From contig JAHBMJ010000415.1 in NCBI GenBank assembly GCA_018398765.1, positions 1-40,195 of the forward strand: 40,195 bases of DNA, read 5' to 3'. How positions within the stretch are numbered: the first letter of the stretch is position 1; each line of letters opens with the position of its first letter. Origin of the DNA: Chromera velia (Eukaryota > Sar > Chromeraceae). Below the pieces are notes generated by a model. That model saw only the letters and a program-made list of their open reading frames with translations. It was not told the DNA's origin and made no database searches. Below are positions 20,554 through 31,260 of this stretch, in pieces. Position numbers and translations under genes: made by a program.

Positions 20554-21793
20554 GCATGATTCTTCAATCAAAAAAGGAAGAGGGGTGTGGTGGAAACTGT
20601 AGAGAGAAATCCATCACAGAAAGCCGGGTGGCCGTTGTGTTTGCATTGCATACTGCTTGATCACAGAAAAGAAGAGGAAAAAACCAGAATGGCGAAGGAC
20701 GACTACAAAAAAAACAAAAAAAGAAGCAGAAGAAGCAGAAGACGCAGGGCCTTGAAGAAGGAAGCAAAAAGAGCCCATACACACGACAGGCGGCCGACCA
20801 AAGAGGAGGCAGGGAGAGATCAGTGGAAAAATGAAAGCTAGACCTGAAAGGTCGAATCTTCATGATTAATGTCAACGTACAGAAAAGAAGCACAGTTCCC
20901 ATCGGCAGGAGGTCTCTGTTGAAGTGCCCCCCCTCGACTGCTGCTGCCAGGCCGAGGAGACCCTCTGCACCCTTCACAGACCCCCGACGGAGCAGAGAGG
21001 CCCGACGGTTTGAACCATCAGGCGCTGCGTGGGACACAATGGACCCTGAACGCCCGGCTGTGGTGTGCTTTCCTGAGTGTGGGGATCCTTTTGGAGACAG
21101 AGGCTGGTTGGTGTCGTTTGGCGTGTGGAGACGGAGGAGTGCCTCTTCCCCCGGAATTTTCCAAAAGTCTGTTGCTACTTGTCCGAGTCTCTCTAGATCT
21201 GGAAATGGGTTCTGTTTGAGTGTTCTCAGATTCGCACTTGTGTTCTCCAAATTTGTCTTCATGAACGCAGGGAGATACCCTGTGGCACCCCCCGGGCTGT
21301 AGGCCTCCATCGCGTCCTCGTCACTCGCACCCATTTCAGCCAGTCTTTCCCTGGCAACGTGCAAGAGCTGTGCGAGAATCTTCGTATTCTTGTTGCCTCT
21401 CAAGTCTCTCTGTACTTCCTCTGTCATGTCGTCCATCTGAATTTGTGAATCTTTCGAACCCTTCCGTCCGCCTCCCGGTGTCTCTTCTTTCTGTCCCTTC
21501 TCTTGTTCATCTAGGAGGTCACGCAGGACCGGCATGAGAAGGGAAGTGACACTCAAAGTAATGCCGCCAAAACAGAGAGACGTGGCGACAGGACCAGAGG
21601 GCTTTGGGTTCTTGGCATCAGCGTCTGTTTCTTGCTGCTTCTTTGTCGTTGTCAGACTTGTCGAGCTCGCCTTTCCCAAGTCCTGCCGACTGGCCATCCT
21701 CCCCAGTTCCGCCCGACTGGTTGTGGAGGCCGCTTTTCGTCTCTTGAACGCCTGGAAGGAGGGAGGGGAGGGAGGACAAAGGATCAAACAACC

Positions 21794-21844
<51 letters not shown>

Positions 21845-22785
21845 ATATCCAAGGAAGCAAATAAGAGACTGAAGTATCTGCATGCAAAGGATCGACATTC
21901 GAGTTATTGGGGCCTTCTCTCTTGAATTCGGAATCCGAGACATTTTGGGTCTCTCTTGCCTGCACGCACCCATGCTCTGCCTCCTCAGTTTCCGTTCTTT
22001 TCGTCCCACACAGTCACCAACTGAGTCTCTGAGCGACTCATTGACCTACGGCATCTCTGATGACTCAGTGAGGCTCTGTAAAGTATGCCCAGAAAGAATC
22101 TCTCTTCCTTCCCTGATGCACCCACCTTCATGTCCAGTCGCGTGAGTCTGTCCATGGAGTCCTTCAGCAGGCTGACGCTTTTGTCCATGGCGTTGTCCTG
22201 TTGGGCGTTTTCTTTGTTGATGGTCGTGAAGACACGGTGGGGTCCGACCAGCAGGGATTCTGGAGGGTCAGGCTGCCGTGAAGGTAAGTCAAATTTGACT
22301 GAGGTCTCAGTCTGCCTGGACAGCTCTTGAGCGAACTGCAGACCCTCTAGGTCCCTCATCTCCTCCAGAGAGAGTGCCTGGATGTTGGAGAGCCTCCTCC
22401 TCTCCTTCCAAAACCGGTCTGGGAGTTCCTTCTCTTTGTGGGCCGAGGAGGAAGAGGAGGAGGAACCAAAGTCTCCAGAGTCCTTCGCAAAAGAGGAGGA
22501 CTGCATGCAGATAGACAGAAAGACAGAATGATAGATAGGGGGCGTGCATGAGAGAATGCGATCGAGGATCAGAAAAGGAGGAGGCTCTCGTCTGACATTG
22601 CGTGGTAGAAGACGGGGGCGGCGGAAAGGCTCCTCGCTTTCTCTTTTGTCTTCTGTTCTCTTCTCCTCTTTGCCCCCCTTCGCCTCTGCTTGCCCGCCCT
22701 CAGTCGAACTCTTGGCATCCTCTGTCAAGTTGAACGCCCCGCCAGAGGAGTCATCCTTGAATGCCACAGAGAGGCTCGACCGCAT
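13694..22785 (-). CDS. Multi-exon gene for a basic helical protein with IQ-like segments
   Basis: Exons on the minus strand, matched by phase: 22785-22597 (start ATG), 22500-22126, 21751-20881, 20501-20356, 20002-19866, 19010-18915, 18709-18550, 18182-17833, 17387-17258, 16821-16700, 16395-16318, 16035-15570, then the last exon 14828-13694. Every join from the first to the 15570 exon keeps frame. The join from 15570 to 14828 does not; an exon within about 15150-15041 is probably involved. The product is about 1,420 residues. Its N-terminal third is Ser-rich. The middle is Arg/Lys/Glu-rich and predicted helical. Exons 16821-16700 and 16395-16318 join to read [19 protein letters not shown], resembling an IQ-type calmodulin-binding helix. 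The C-terminal part is Ser/Pro-rich. A cytoskeletal or calmodulin-binding role is possible; the family is not recognised. Confidence 0.7.
16612..16699. repeat. Tandem 46/42-bp duplication containing the splice donor
   Basis: Two near-identical units (16612-16657 and 16658-16699) each contain AAGGATCCTTC, CTGCCCCTAGCAAG and TAGCCTGAC. On the minus strand each begins with GTCAGGCTA, so the donor at 16699 is duplicated 42 bases into the intron. Confidence 0.85.
18842..18892 (-). repeat. (GAAA)n, sense-strand (TTTC)n, intronic
   Basis: About 12 tetramer units in the intron 18710-18914. It is pyrimidine-rich on the coding strand of the host gene. Confidence 0.95.
19014..19557 (-). repeat. Long (CAGA)n array with two interspersed unique segments
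   Basis: A 540-bp intronic array made of ATAC units (19014-19036), then CAGA units to about 19087, 19140-19331 and 19388-19557. The last part alternates with a CAGACA hexamer. The interruptions at 19088-19139 and 19332-19387 both begin CTATAT, then a TC-rich stretch. On the sense strand it reads TCTG/TGTC. Confidence 0.95.
20515..20552 (-). repeat. (CA)n, sense (TG)n, just upstream of an acceptor
   Basis: The dinucleotide array ends 14-50 bases before the acceptor used by exon 20501-20356 and stands where a pyrimidine tract is expected. Confidence 0.95.
21794..21844 (-). repeat. (GAAA)n, sense-strand (TTTC)n, intronic
   Basis: About 12 units in the intron 21752-22125, near its 3' splice site. 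It serves as the polypyrimidine tract on the coding strand. Confidence 0.95.
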
Positions 22786-23530
22786 TGAGAACCTATCGTT
22801 TCTTCCTGAAATGGTGCAGTGTCGGTCTGCACACGGTGCAGAAAGGCATGGATCAGTCTCCGCTACACTGAAGGGATCACAGTCACTCGCAGACCTGCTT
22901 TTTCGACGCCGTAGTGCATTAATTGGCTTCTTTGCTTGGAAACAGTTTGCTTTGTACACAATACACGTGACAGTATATGTACAAACCACTGAGGACTGGC
23001 GTGTCAAGCATCAGCTATTATATATATAAAGTGCACTCTGCGCTGATTGTGCCACCAGCGCGGCAGTGCATGGCGGCACTGCATGTGTCAGGCCCGATAT
23101 TCACATGCATTGAAGGATGCCGGGGCCCATGATGCATGCAAGGGCCCACTATATGGGCCCATGCATGCACTTCGTGTAGACGGCATTAAGCCAGATCAAA
23201 TGATGCGTGTGTGACAGAGATCCCTGCATGAGCATTTATTAGTGACCAGCTGCACACCACTGCACAGCTACGCTTCAGACATCTTCAAACTGTGACAGAC
23301 TTTGCAGAACAGGCCAAGCATTCAGCTTTTTGGCTGCCGATTTGGGTCAAGAAACTTCCAGCTGAATAATTAATCGTCATAAACACATGCATCCAGAGAC
23401 GCGTTCAAGACCGTCAGAGAAAGAAAGAGCATCAAGTTGGATCAGAGGAAGCAAATATGAAGGTGGAGAGAAGCACTGCGACTTGGAGATTCTTTGATTG
23501 ACCTCTTTGATTCAGCAGAGAAACCTCAGG
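22786..23530. promoter_or_regulatory. Divergent promoter region with paired TGCATGCA motifs
   Basis: This region lies between the start codons of two head-to-head genes (22785 minus, 23531 plus). TGCATGCA occurs at 23133-23140 and 23162-23169, and GGGCCC at 23123, 23142 and 23155. The unit GGGCCCATG followed by TGCATGCA is thus imperfectly duplicated within 47 bp. TGCATGC-type elements are known binding sites of apicomplexan AP2 factors; activity here is inference. No other gene is seen in the interval, although 22786-23007 continues the open frame of the minus gene. Confidence 0.5.
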
Positions 23531-25507
23531 ATGCTCCAAATGATGGAGGAAGCGCCGCTGGCGGTGCACCTGCGGCTTCTGGACTTTTTGGCGTCTCCTC
23601 AGGTTGCAGCCCTTCCCTCAATTTGCCGAGGGGTGCGAGATGCTCTTCAGTTTCCTGTTGTGTCCACAGGGGTGCTTCGTCTCTTCAGGTCGTTCCTTCT
23701 TCTCGAGAGCGACCTTATGGACATGCACGAGCTTCTACATGAGCCTGCAGCAGTGAGCAAGGTGCTTCGACGGTACGATCTGAACTACGCAGACCGCAAA
23801 GGGGGATCGAAAAAGAATCTTGAGAAACCTGTCGGGCAGAGCGTGTCGGAATATATTCTGAAGATGGGAAAGGCAGACAAGCAGGCGGACCTTGTCGACT
23901 CCTCCTCTTCTGATTCTGATTCTTCTGATTCTTCCTTCTCGTCGTCCGACTCCTCGTCCTTGTCTGGGTCCTCCTCCTCCTCTTCCTCTGAGAGCTCAGA
24001 TGACGAAGACGGAGGTTCGGGGTCGGAAAACGAGAGGAAGGGGAAGAAGTGCAAAGCACAGAGCCTCAAGGGTCAGAAAGTGCTTTGGACCTTTTTTCCC
24101 ATTCAAACCTTTTGTTTGTCTGCGGCTTCCGTCGGTTTCTTTTCTTTTTTCGACGTATGTCAGCACGGGACTTTCCTTGTCGTCATTCTTTTTTTTTTGG
24201 TCATTCATCACATGCATGCGCAACTTCAATTTGTCTCTTTTTCCTTGCAAGCAATGTTTGTCATCACCTCCTTGTGCTGGTTTGCATGCACTGTCTCTCA
24301 GACAAGATGTCTGTCTCTCTATCGGAGCTTCTAAAGCCGAAAGAACAGGCTGCACAGGGGCATGGAAAGAAATTCGCGGAGATGCCCTCAGGAGCGCTGG
24401 ACCTTTTGGCCTCATGTGGTCCTTCGTCTTTTGGGACTCTGGGGCTGGTGGACTGCAGGACTGCAGTGCGAGTGAGGGAGTGGATATTGGAGAGTGGGGA
24501 GGCCGTGAGGAGGGGAGGGGGGGTGTCCTCTTTGTTTTGCGCGAATTGGGTGCGGGCGGTGCTCAGGTGTTTTCTTCGGAGACGGCTGGTTGCTCTGAGC
24601 ACCAGTCTGGCAGCACGGTCTGTGGAGGAGTGCACTTCTGTGGAGGAAGTGGTGAGCCCCCGGGGGGGGGTAAAGAGAAGGAGTAACAAAATTGGGGAGG
24701 GGCGAAGAGGGTCGAAAGGGGTGTTGATCTTCTGATTTCTTTCGAACAAGTTTCAATTCTTTGCCCCAGTCGGTTGCCTCCTCAATGGCTCGATCAGACT
24801 TCGGTTCGTTCTCTTTTGGTTGTCTTCTCGGGGCTTGTCTTCATTCCAACGCGCTGCGAGTGCCTGCAGGTCATCCGGTTGGGCGCATTCGCAGAGAGGT
24901 CAGTGAGCTTGTCTGTGAGAGAGAGAGTGAGTGAGTGAGTGAGTGACTGAGGGAGGGAGGGAGGGAGGGAGGGAGGGAGTGAGTGAGTGACTTAGTGAGT
25001 GGGTGAGTGAGTGAGTGAGTGAGTGAGTGACTAAGTGTACGAGTGAGTGAGAGAGGCTGACTGAGAAGAGAGAAAAGAGAGGCTGCAGGCAAAGGAAGAA
25101 GTACATCTGCGTGGTTTGCCAGCGGCTGTTTGCATTGCATAGAAAATCTGTGCACTGCCCCGGATCTGGGCCAAGAGAAACTGCATGCTTGAATATGGTG
25201 GTGGTTTGATGCAAGAAGAGAATCAAGCAAAGAGGGAGCGCTGAGACACCGAAAAGGTTTGTAGTGCCCTGACTGATTTTGTTTATGGAGCCTTTTGATA
25301 TCCCTCTTCTAAGGCCGGTTTGAAGGGAAACGTGTTTTGTGCTCCAGAATTGAGTCAGCCAAAACGAGCGCCTTCCTGCACCTTTGCTTGATCCTCTTTG
25401 CAGGGCCGACATCTGTGGAGCTCTGGTATTTCTGGAAGTCCTCGGGAAAGCCCTCGCACATCTGTGAGTGGGACTGGGTATTTTTCTTTCTTCGAGCAGT
25501 GCGGACA

Positions 25508-25545
<38 letters not shown>

Positions 25546-27237
25546 CTTCGCTGGCTGTTGTCTGTTCGGATACCCGTTTGTATTTCTCTGTTTTTCCTGT
25601 CCTTTCCACTTCCTGTGGCGCCTTGCCCTCGCTGAAAGTCTCTGAATTTTCTCCTGAATTCCTCTTCTTCGTTCGTTCGATCTTCTATGGTTTTCCTCTG
25701 TTCCCCTACAGGTTGAGGACCTCCTGGGACTCTTGTCTCCTTCATCTCTCCAGACTCTACGATCGACTGCTCGAAGCTGCAGAGCCCAAACAAACCGCAG
25801 CTTCCGCTGCTGCAGCAGCTGCTGGAGAGGCTGCAGCGGCGGCGGAAGGTCTAAAGGACGCAGCCAACCGGAAAGGCGCAAAAATGCTCTTTTGGTCCGT
25901 CAAACTGGAAATGTTAGGTTCAGCAAACTCGAATGGCCTGAAGGACTCGTGTGTTTTGCGTTGGTTTTGCTTCTTTTGGGATTGGAACCTTCTGGGGAAG
26001 GTGTCTTCTCTCCACTCCATTCCACTTTCCCTTTTCCCTCCCCCCCCCCCGAGGGGAGTCTGGTCCGAAATGCAGGAGGAGCATGACAGTCGGCATGCAG
26101 TAAAAGAGAGAGAGAGAGAAATACGGGAGGGAAGCAGAGGGACAGTCCATCCAGCAGGAAAAAGAGGGACGGAGAGAATTTGCTGGCTTTGCCTCAATTT
26201 TCTCCTTCTCTTCTTCACCCGTCCGCCTGCCTGCCTGTCTGCCTGCAGCCTGAGCGAGCCCACAGTAGAGGAGGTGGGGGATCTCCTGGAGTTGTGCCAC
26301 GCAATCAGGGTTGAGTCGGTGAGGCCTCTGAGGGCAGAGGCGGTCCTGTCGGCAGCTGCACGGACGTGGACGGGGGCTGTGAAGAAGAAGGCGGGGAAGG
26401 GGAAGGAGGGAGACAGAATGGAGAACCCCCCAGGGTCCGTCTGCATGTCTCAGTAGCTTTCGCTTCCTGTTTGCTCTTTCCTCTTGAGTCGTTCTCTACC
26501 TCCTTTTTTCGTTCTCTTCTGAGGGACCATCATCCACGCCTGCTTTTGAAAGGTCGGTTAAGTAGATATTTTACAGATATCTGCTCCTTTGAATCGGAGA
26601 AGGGGTCCTTGTTATCTGTGTGAGCCTACTTGCTGCCTGTTTTCCTGTCGTTCTGCCCACCTCTACTTGTGTCCATCTGCTTTCCTGCTTGCTTGCCTAC
26701 CTGCCTTCCTACTTGCCTCTCGCCTAAAAACGCCCGCAGGTCCCTGTACTGTCCAAGAACGCCTGTGGGCATTGCTGTCTCGGGAGCACTGAGAGAAATC
26801 GGTAGGTGGAGGTTTTTCTTTCTGCTCATTTTTCGCTGCATTTATTTTCACTTCGGAGAGAGAGACTGCGCTCCTCTTCTTCTGTGGCGGTTTCGTTTTT
26901 TCCCGCACTTCGCGATCAATTCATCTTTCTCATCATTCCTTCTTATGTTTTTCTTTCGCGCACTGGTCCCTTTTCTTCGAGCGCTGCAGAGTGACCTGAG
27001 GAAGAATGTGGGATTTTTGCCCTTCTGCTTTCGGTTTTTTGCTCCTCGCCTGCCTGGGCTGCTCTCTCTTTGTATTTGTGAATGCTTACTGATTGTCCGT
27101 CCATTTTTCTTGAGGGATCTCCGCGCTCGATGCCCTTCTTTCGTTCGTTCTTTCTTTCTTTCTTTCTTTTTTTCTTTCTTTCGTTTGTTTCCTTTCTTTC
27201 TTTCGTTTATTTCCTTTCTTTCTTTCGTTTGTTTCCT

Positions 27238-27269
<32 letters not shown>

Positions 27270-28163
27270 TCGTTTGTTTCCTTCTTTCTTTTGTTTGTTT
27301 CCTTCTTTCTTTCTTTCTTTCTTTCTTTCTTTCGTTCGTTCTTTCTTTTTTACTTTCTTTCTTTCTTCCTACTCCCTTGCTTTCTTTTCGCAGGCCTGGG
27401 CGCCTGGACACCTCTGAGGGGAAGCAAGAGCTTCAGTCTGCCGAAGAAGTACAGCACCCACATGAGAGTGGCCATGAACTTGGGCGGCCAGAAGGGCCTG
27501 GACGTTGTCCTCACTCTTCGACCCTTGTGTTCTGCTTCATTGGTGAGGACTGAAAGAACATGCATCCAGGTCTTGACTATAGGAATTTTCTGCGCACGGG
27601 TGTTGTAGAATGCTGCGGGCAAGCGTAGCGGGGCTTCCGGGTGTCGTTGTGTGCATTGTGTTTGAGCCCATCGTTTGTCAACAAGAGGAGAGAAGTCAAA
27701 CGAAGCAACCGGGCCCTCTCGCTGACTTGTCGGATGAACGGATGATAAATTGAATGAACGAGCGAACGAATGGCTGTGCCTGCATGCAGCCCCGGTCTGT
27801 GGCATCTGCTTTTGTCGGTTCGTCCTCTCTCCGGAAGACCAACCAGGAGGACGATACATCAGCGATGGTTCTGTCAGATAGCGGCAGACAGCTGCTGATA
27901 CGCAAACCGGAAATGGTACAGGTCGGTTAGACGGTCTGCATTTTATATGTGCAATAAATCTTGACCTGTATTTGTTTGATTTTTGTTCTCTTTTCGCTCC
28001 ATCCGTTAATTCTCAAGAGTCTCAGCCGTCTAAGTTCCGTCTGAATGCCCTTCACCGATCTGCCGACAAAACAAGAGGCCATGGGAGCTTTCCGAACTCT
28101 GCCTGCCTGACTCTCTTCGGCTTGTGCGCTCCATGCCTCCCTCTCGCCTGGAGTCCATCCTGG

Positions 28164-28196
<33 letters not shown>

Positions 28197-29142
28197 TCGT
28201 TCTTTCTTTCTTCTGTCACCGGTCGATTCATTCATTCATTCTCCGTCCCTTTGTTTTCTGTTCTGTTCTGTTCTCTACAATTCCGTCCGTCCGTCTGTCT
28301 GTCTGTCTATCTGTCTGTTTGTCTACAGGTGCAACTGGAAATTCTAGAGGAGGTGGGCAGTGGGGACGGGGGGGGTTGGAATGCATTCAGATAGGACGAC
28401 GGTATTGACTGTTGAGTGTCGGAGTTGTAATACGAGGGAGTGGGGGAAGTTTGCCTGCCTGCATGGGTTTAGTGCGAGGGTCTTCTGTTCATTTCATGAG
28501 GGCGTCACACGAAGGGAAAGTGGGGCTAATAGATAAAGGGAACGTTTTGTGAATGTTTCGCTCTGCATTGCACTTGATGTTTTTTTGATTTTGCCAGTGT
28601 CTTTCTCCCCTCAAAGTGCATGCTCAGAAACCGAAGAGAACAGACCGCCCTGCGATGAGAGATCTCTCTGACTGACTTTTTCCTTCCTTGCAGGGTTCTC
28701 GGGTCTGCCTGGTGACTCCTGAGACTTGTATGAGGGTTGGTGAGGGGAGTTTTGTGTTTTGACCGACGAGACTGTATGCATTTGACCCCTCTTCCTGTCT
28801 TTTCTGCTTGGATCTTTCTTTTTGCACTGGTGTTTTCCAACCTCATTTCTGGAGTTTTCTGCAGGTTTCTTCTTGTCAGGTTTTCCCCCTGCTGTGTCGT
28901 ACAGCAGTTCGGTCTGGTTCTCTTTGTGTGTTCTGTTCCTCCTTTCCCGTGCTTCTTCTGCTTTCCTGTAGAACTTTGAGGGTGGACGTCTGAAGACTGT
29001 GGGGGAATTGATGGCACCAAAGAGGAAGAAAAACCTCCAGAGCGCCCTCGTCGAGAAGACACCACTGGTGAGTCGGCCTGCCATGATGTGGGGCCCATTT
29101 TTGGAAAAAGTATCCGTCTGTCCGTTCCTATGGAGAGGCCAG

Positions 29143-29173
<31 letters not shown>

Positions 29174-30099
29174 GTGTCTAGCCTCTCTTCTTGACTGCCT
29201 TACTCGCTTCTTGGCTATCGTACTCCACAACCGTGCAAACAAATAAGAGGAGGAGGAGGAGGAGGGGGCTGTTGAAGTTTTTGAGCAGAGTCAGGCATAC
29301 AGACTCTCATGCAGATCTGTTGTGCCGCTCTCGAAGACGACGACCGTTCAAGACTCTGCATATGCATAGGGTTCTGCATGTGCAGCTACATGCGTACGTT
29401 CGTTCTATTTGAATGCACAGCAGAGACAGACGGTCACACAGCTTCTTTTGGTACAACTTTCTTCCCTGCATGCCGTTTTCTTCTTCGCGTACTTCATCTC
29501 CTGAAGGCATGCAGGCCTCTCCTTTGGACTGTCTTCTGATTCCTTCGAACTCTCCTGTGTTGGAACGGTGCCGTCGGAGGGTGAAGGAAACGGTGCGGTC
29601 TGTTGGGTCTCTGAGCAGTGAGGAGTTCCGACGGAGGCTGCAGGTGTGTGGGGAGAGAACTTTTTTCATTTACTTGGTTTTCCCTTCCTTTCTTCCTTCC
29701 TTCCTTCATTTATTTATTCATTCCTCCATATCTGCTTGCCTCTCCCCCCTTTCTTCTGCTTGCTTCGTTCCTATTTTGTGTTCTGTTTCCATTTCTTGTG
29801 CTGGTGTCTTCGAGCCAGCAGGTTTCTCTCATTTGATTGCTTCCTTCGCTGTTCCTTCCACCAGCTAGATGTGTGCATGTGTCTCGATCTGCATTCGTGC
29901 TCTTCTGCAGAGGGTGCTGGTCCATTTCGTGGTTTTTCTTGTGAACTGTTGGGGGGACGAAGAGATGAGAGACGTAACGCTCCTCAAATGGAAGAGGGCG
30001 TCTGCAGAGGCTGAGAGCTTCTGGAAGACTGACATCGAAACGGAAGCGCCGCTGGTGGGCAAGAAGCGTTTTTTCGACCTAAACTTAAAATTGAAATAA
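23531..30099 (+). CDS. Uncharacterised multi-exon gene with Ser/Asp-rich region, 3' end at AT-rich block
   Basis: Starts at ATG 23531. Phase-consistent exons: 23531-24071, 24302-24651, 24870-24898, 25404-25463, 25712-25894, 26249-26434, 26740-26801, 27394-27542, 27790-27921. Further exons that read sensibly are about 28026-28120, 28329-28370, 28695-28730, then 28972-29067, 29515-29643 and 29911 onward; the joins between 27921 and 28972 are not resolved. The N-terminus (residues 1 to about 60) is Leu-rich and loosely F-box-like. A Ser/Asp/Glu run follows (about residues 120-160). The rest is helical with an Ala-rich stretch (exon 25712-25894). After 30054 the frame continues only 14 codons into AT-rich DNA (stop 30097-30099, AATAAA overlapping it). 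The family is not recognised. The third exon is only 29 bases. Confidence 0.68.
24915..25055 (+). repeat. (GAGT)n/(GGGA)n purine-rich array just after a donor
   Basis: The array starts about 17 bases after the donor at 24899. It contains many copies of GTGAGT, the consensus 5' splice site. It is the one clear purine-rich array on a sense strand in this window. Confidence 0.95.
25508..25546 (+). repeat. (TTTC)n intronic microsatellite
   Basis: About ten units in the intron 25464-25711, pyrimidine-rich on the sense strand. Confidence 0.95.
27136..27376 (+). repeat. Long (TTTC)n array with GTTT variants, intronic
   Basis: A roughly 240-bp array of TTTC, with CGTTTGTTTCC variant blocks recurring at irregular spacing. 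It ends shortly before the acceptor at 27393. Open frames through it encode only Phe/Leu/Ser repeats and are not genes. Confidence 0.95.
28168..28211 (+). repeat. (TTTC)n intronic microsatellite
   Basis: About ten TTTC units. A short CTGT array follows at 28285-28325, before a possible acceptor at 28328. Confidence 0.95.
29141..29177 (+). repeat. (TCTG)n intronic microsatellite
   Basis: About eight units in the intron after 29067. The same TCTG sense polarity is seen in the CAGA array of the minus-strand gene. Confidence 0.9.
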
Positions 30100-30633
30100 A
30101 AACAATTCCAAAACAGATTTTTAGAAATCTACTTTAAAACATGTTATTTGTAACAATATATGATGCATTCTTAGATGCGAATACACTTTTTAAACATTAA
30201 AGTGTGCAACATTGTATCATAATGTGGGATCTTTTGACGCAAACGTTATTTAAATGCTATTTATAAAATATTTAAATTATAAGTTTATTGGAATTTTACA
30301 TTCTGACTTTTAAATTATAACTGGAAAAAAGGGTCATAATTTGTTAAATTTGATTATCATGATAATTTTTTTTTTCTTTTTTTTTTTTTTTAGTTTTTTT
30401 TGCAATAATGCTAACAATAATGTTTCTTGCTAGGTTTCATATCACAGCGCCGGCCCACGCGTAATGTACATCACTTAGATTTAATTCAGTGTTTAAATTC
30501 ACTTCTATAGCTTTACGATAATTTGGTCCATAAACTTTTATTGAAAAATATAGCTAGTAAAACATCTATATTTTTATAACACAAACTAGCACACAAAAAA
30601 TACTTGACATGCTTTAAAGCAAGATACATCAAG

Positions 30634-30864
30634 GAACTACACGTTGGCTAAAGAAGATAAAAAATCCTCCCAAACTATTCCAAACCCTTTATTATTTTTT
30701 TGCTAGTTTTTTTATTAGTTAATGTTGAAGTTAAACATTGGGTCAAATTAACATAGGGCAATGTAGGGTTAAATAACTATTGTTTCAATGTTGCACAAGT
30801 ATTCGATCTTTATTATCATCATTACAGTTTATGTCTTGCACAATTGCCAGCGTTGTTAATCTTA

Positions 30865-30905
<41 letters not shown>

Positions 30906-30965
30906 TATAGTTTGTTTACTTTTTTTTGCTTTCTTCTAGGCTTTCTTTAACCGACGCCTAGTTAA
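30634..30965. mobile_element. MITE-like element, copy 2
   Basis: The left end (about 30634-30657) and the reverse complement of the right end (about 30941-30965) share AACTA..CGTyGGyTAAAGAA. Inner sequence next to the left end (A-run, then TCCTCCCAAAC) resembles copy 1 at the same position, and both copies contain GTTGCACAAGT. At about 332 bp it is longer than copy 1, partly because of the (TA)n expansion. Confidence 0.6.
30869..30902. repeat. (TA)n dinucleotide repeat
   Basis: About 17 uninterrupted TA units inside the second inverted-repeat element. Confidence 0.95.
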
Positions 30966-31260
30966 GAAGAAACACAGAAAAACACACATAGTCAAGTCAG
31001 GCTGCAATTTCTGGATATATTTTTGAATAAAACGCTTTCATGCAGACGGGCAATTAATGCACTAGGTCTGATCTGTATAAGGTTATTTTTATAATAAAGT
31101 TTGGCGACTTTAAAACTTAATTTTTTGATTTTAATTTTTAAAACTTTCATATAATAAAAAACTAGAACACATTAATGTTTTTTTAAGTATTGTTCAGCCT
31201 TTTAAAACACCTTTTAGTATAAGACGGGAAAAACTTTTAAAATGCGTTCAAAAGTTATAT

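Larger units (their letters stand above)
30061..31260. other. AT-rich non-coding block 2
   Basis: Composition changes sharply to AT-rich within about ten bases of the last recognisable codons of the plus-strand gene. No coding frame is seen. The block contains the inverted-repeat element at 30634-30965 and a (TA)n run at 30869-30902. Its style matches block 1. Confidence 0.8.

Noticed and set aside
20990-21030. tRNA-like T-arm (GGTTCAAACC on the minus strand)
   Set aside because: It lies in a coding exon with no matching acceptor, D or anticodon arms.
22786-23007. N-terminal extension of the minus-strand gene to 23007
   Set aside because: The extended frame opens with TTG, and no in-frame ATG exists before 22785, so I start at 22785.
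23531-23720. F-box domain at the N-terminus of the second plus-strand gene
   Set aside because: The Leu pattern is suggestive but lacks a clear LP..l..ifs consensus; not strong enough to name.
26848-27411. Minus-strand 187-residue Lys/Glu-rich frame
   Set aside because: Reverse reading of the intronic TTTC array and of the plus-strand gene.
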